6,149 bases of DNA from an uncultured Ruminococcus sp. Its GTDB lineage: Bacteria; Bacillota; Clostridia; Oscillospirales; CAG-272. Position numbers and translations under genes: made by a program. Below, in pieces: positions 6,046 through 6,149 of this stretch (positions within the stretch are counted from its first letter, which is position 1; the number at the start of each line of letters is the position of its first letter). The notes under the pieces were generated by a model, which had not been told where the DNA came from, did not search any database, and was given only the letters and a program-made list of their open reading frames with translations. The stretch spans positions 1 through 6,149 of the forward strand of contig CACZSA010000083.1 in NCBI GenBank assembly GCA_902783705.1, given 5' to 3'.

Positions 6046-6149
6046 GATCGGACCTCCTTTGGATGATTTGTGTGTAGTCTCTTTCAAAACCCCTGCAACC
6101 CCAATAAAGATAGGGCAAGCAAAGGATGATAAGCAGCTGACTTTTCTCC
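6046..6149 (-). other. Upstream stretch before atpE, AT-richer; no gene recognised
   Basis: About 100 nt upstream of atpE are visibly poorer in G+C than the genes. In the usual order the end of subunit a (atpB) would lie here or just beyond. One minus-strand frame is open from the edge to a TGA at 6086-6084 (ending LLALSLLGLQGF), but it does not resemble the C-terminus of subunit a. A TATCAT hexamer on the minus strand near 6131 could be a -10 element, but its -35 partner would be at or beyond the edge. I cannot say whether this is an intergenic leader or a gene end. Confidence 0.4.
6052..6058 (-). promoter_or_regulatory. Ribosome binding site that fixes the atpE start
   Basis: AGGAGGT, a near-perfect anti-16S match, lies 6 nt before the ATG at 6045. 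It decides between that ATG and the in-frame TTG at 6087, which has no comparable site in front of it. Confidence 0.85.

Noticed and set aside
6062..6110. The repeated GGGGTT units upstream of atpE as a hairpin or operator.
   Set aside because: They are two short direct copies without a self-complementary partner; too little to support a regulatory element.

Overview
The window carries most of an F-type ATP synthase operon, entirely on the minus strand and truncated at its upstream end. It is followed immediately by the 5' part of an alpha-L-fucosidase gene (GH29 type). Read in the direction of transcription (right to left), the order is: a leader or unresolved stretch (6149-6046), atpE (c), atpF (b), one long fused gene (b-like stalk + delta C-terminal domain + alpha), atpG (gamma), atpD (beta), atpC (epsilon), and then the fucosidase, which runs off the left edge. 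Subunit a (atpB) is not recognisable and would be expected beyond the right edge.

The gene order matches the classical c-b-delta-alpha-gamma-beta-epsilon arrangement. The genes are packed with gaps or overlaps of -8 to +23 nt, and almost every gene has a strong AGGAGG-type ribosome binding site, so this is a single translationally coupled operon. The exception is the central gene. A single uninterrupted 745-codon frame joins a membrane-anchored b-type helix, a delta-like C-terminal domain and a complete alpha subunit. There is no stop codon or ordinary start codon at the delta/alpha junction. b-delta fusions are known in mycobacteria; I do not recall a described b-delta-alpha fusion. It raises a stoichiometry problem, because an F1 head has three alpha but only one delta. 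A candidate internal start (4611) just inside the alpha part could supply free alpha.

The rest of the enzyme also looks pared down or divergent. Epsilon lacks the C-terminal helical hairpin. The delta N-terminal helical domain is not recognisable. Subunit c keeps a proton-type site (MEALTIY) but has lost several helix-1 glycines. Two different b-type stalk proteins are encoded. The catalytic beta subunit and the nucleotide-binding part of alpha look fully intact, so the machine is probably functional.

The DNA is GC-rich in coding regions and AT-richer only at the right edge. The strong Shine-Dalgarno sites, the compact operon and a bacterial fucosidase for host or plant glycans would fit a GC-rich, probably anaerobic and possibly gut-associated bacterium such as an uncultured member of the Clostridia. 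This taxonomic guess is weak. No RNA genes, mobile elements, CRISPR arrays, repeats or clear terminators were seen.
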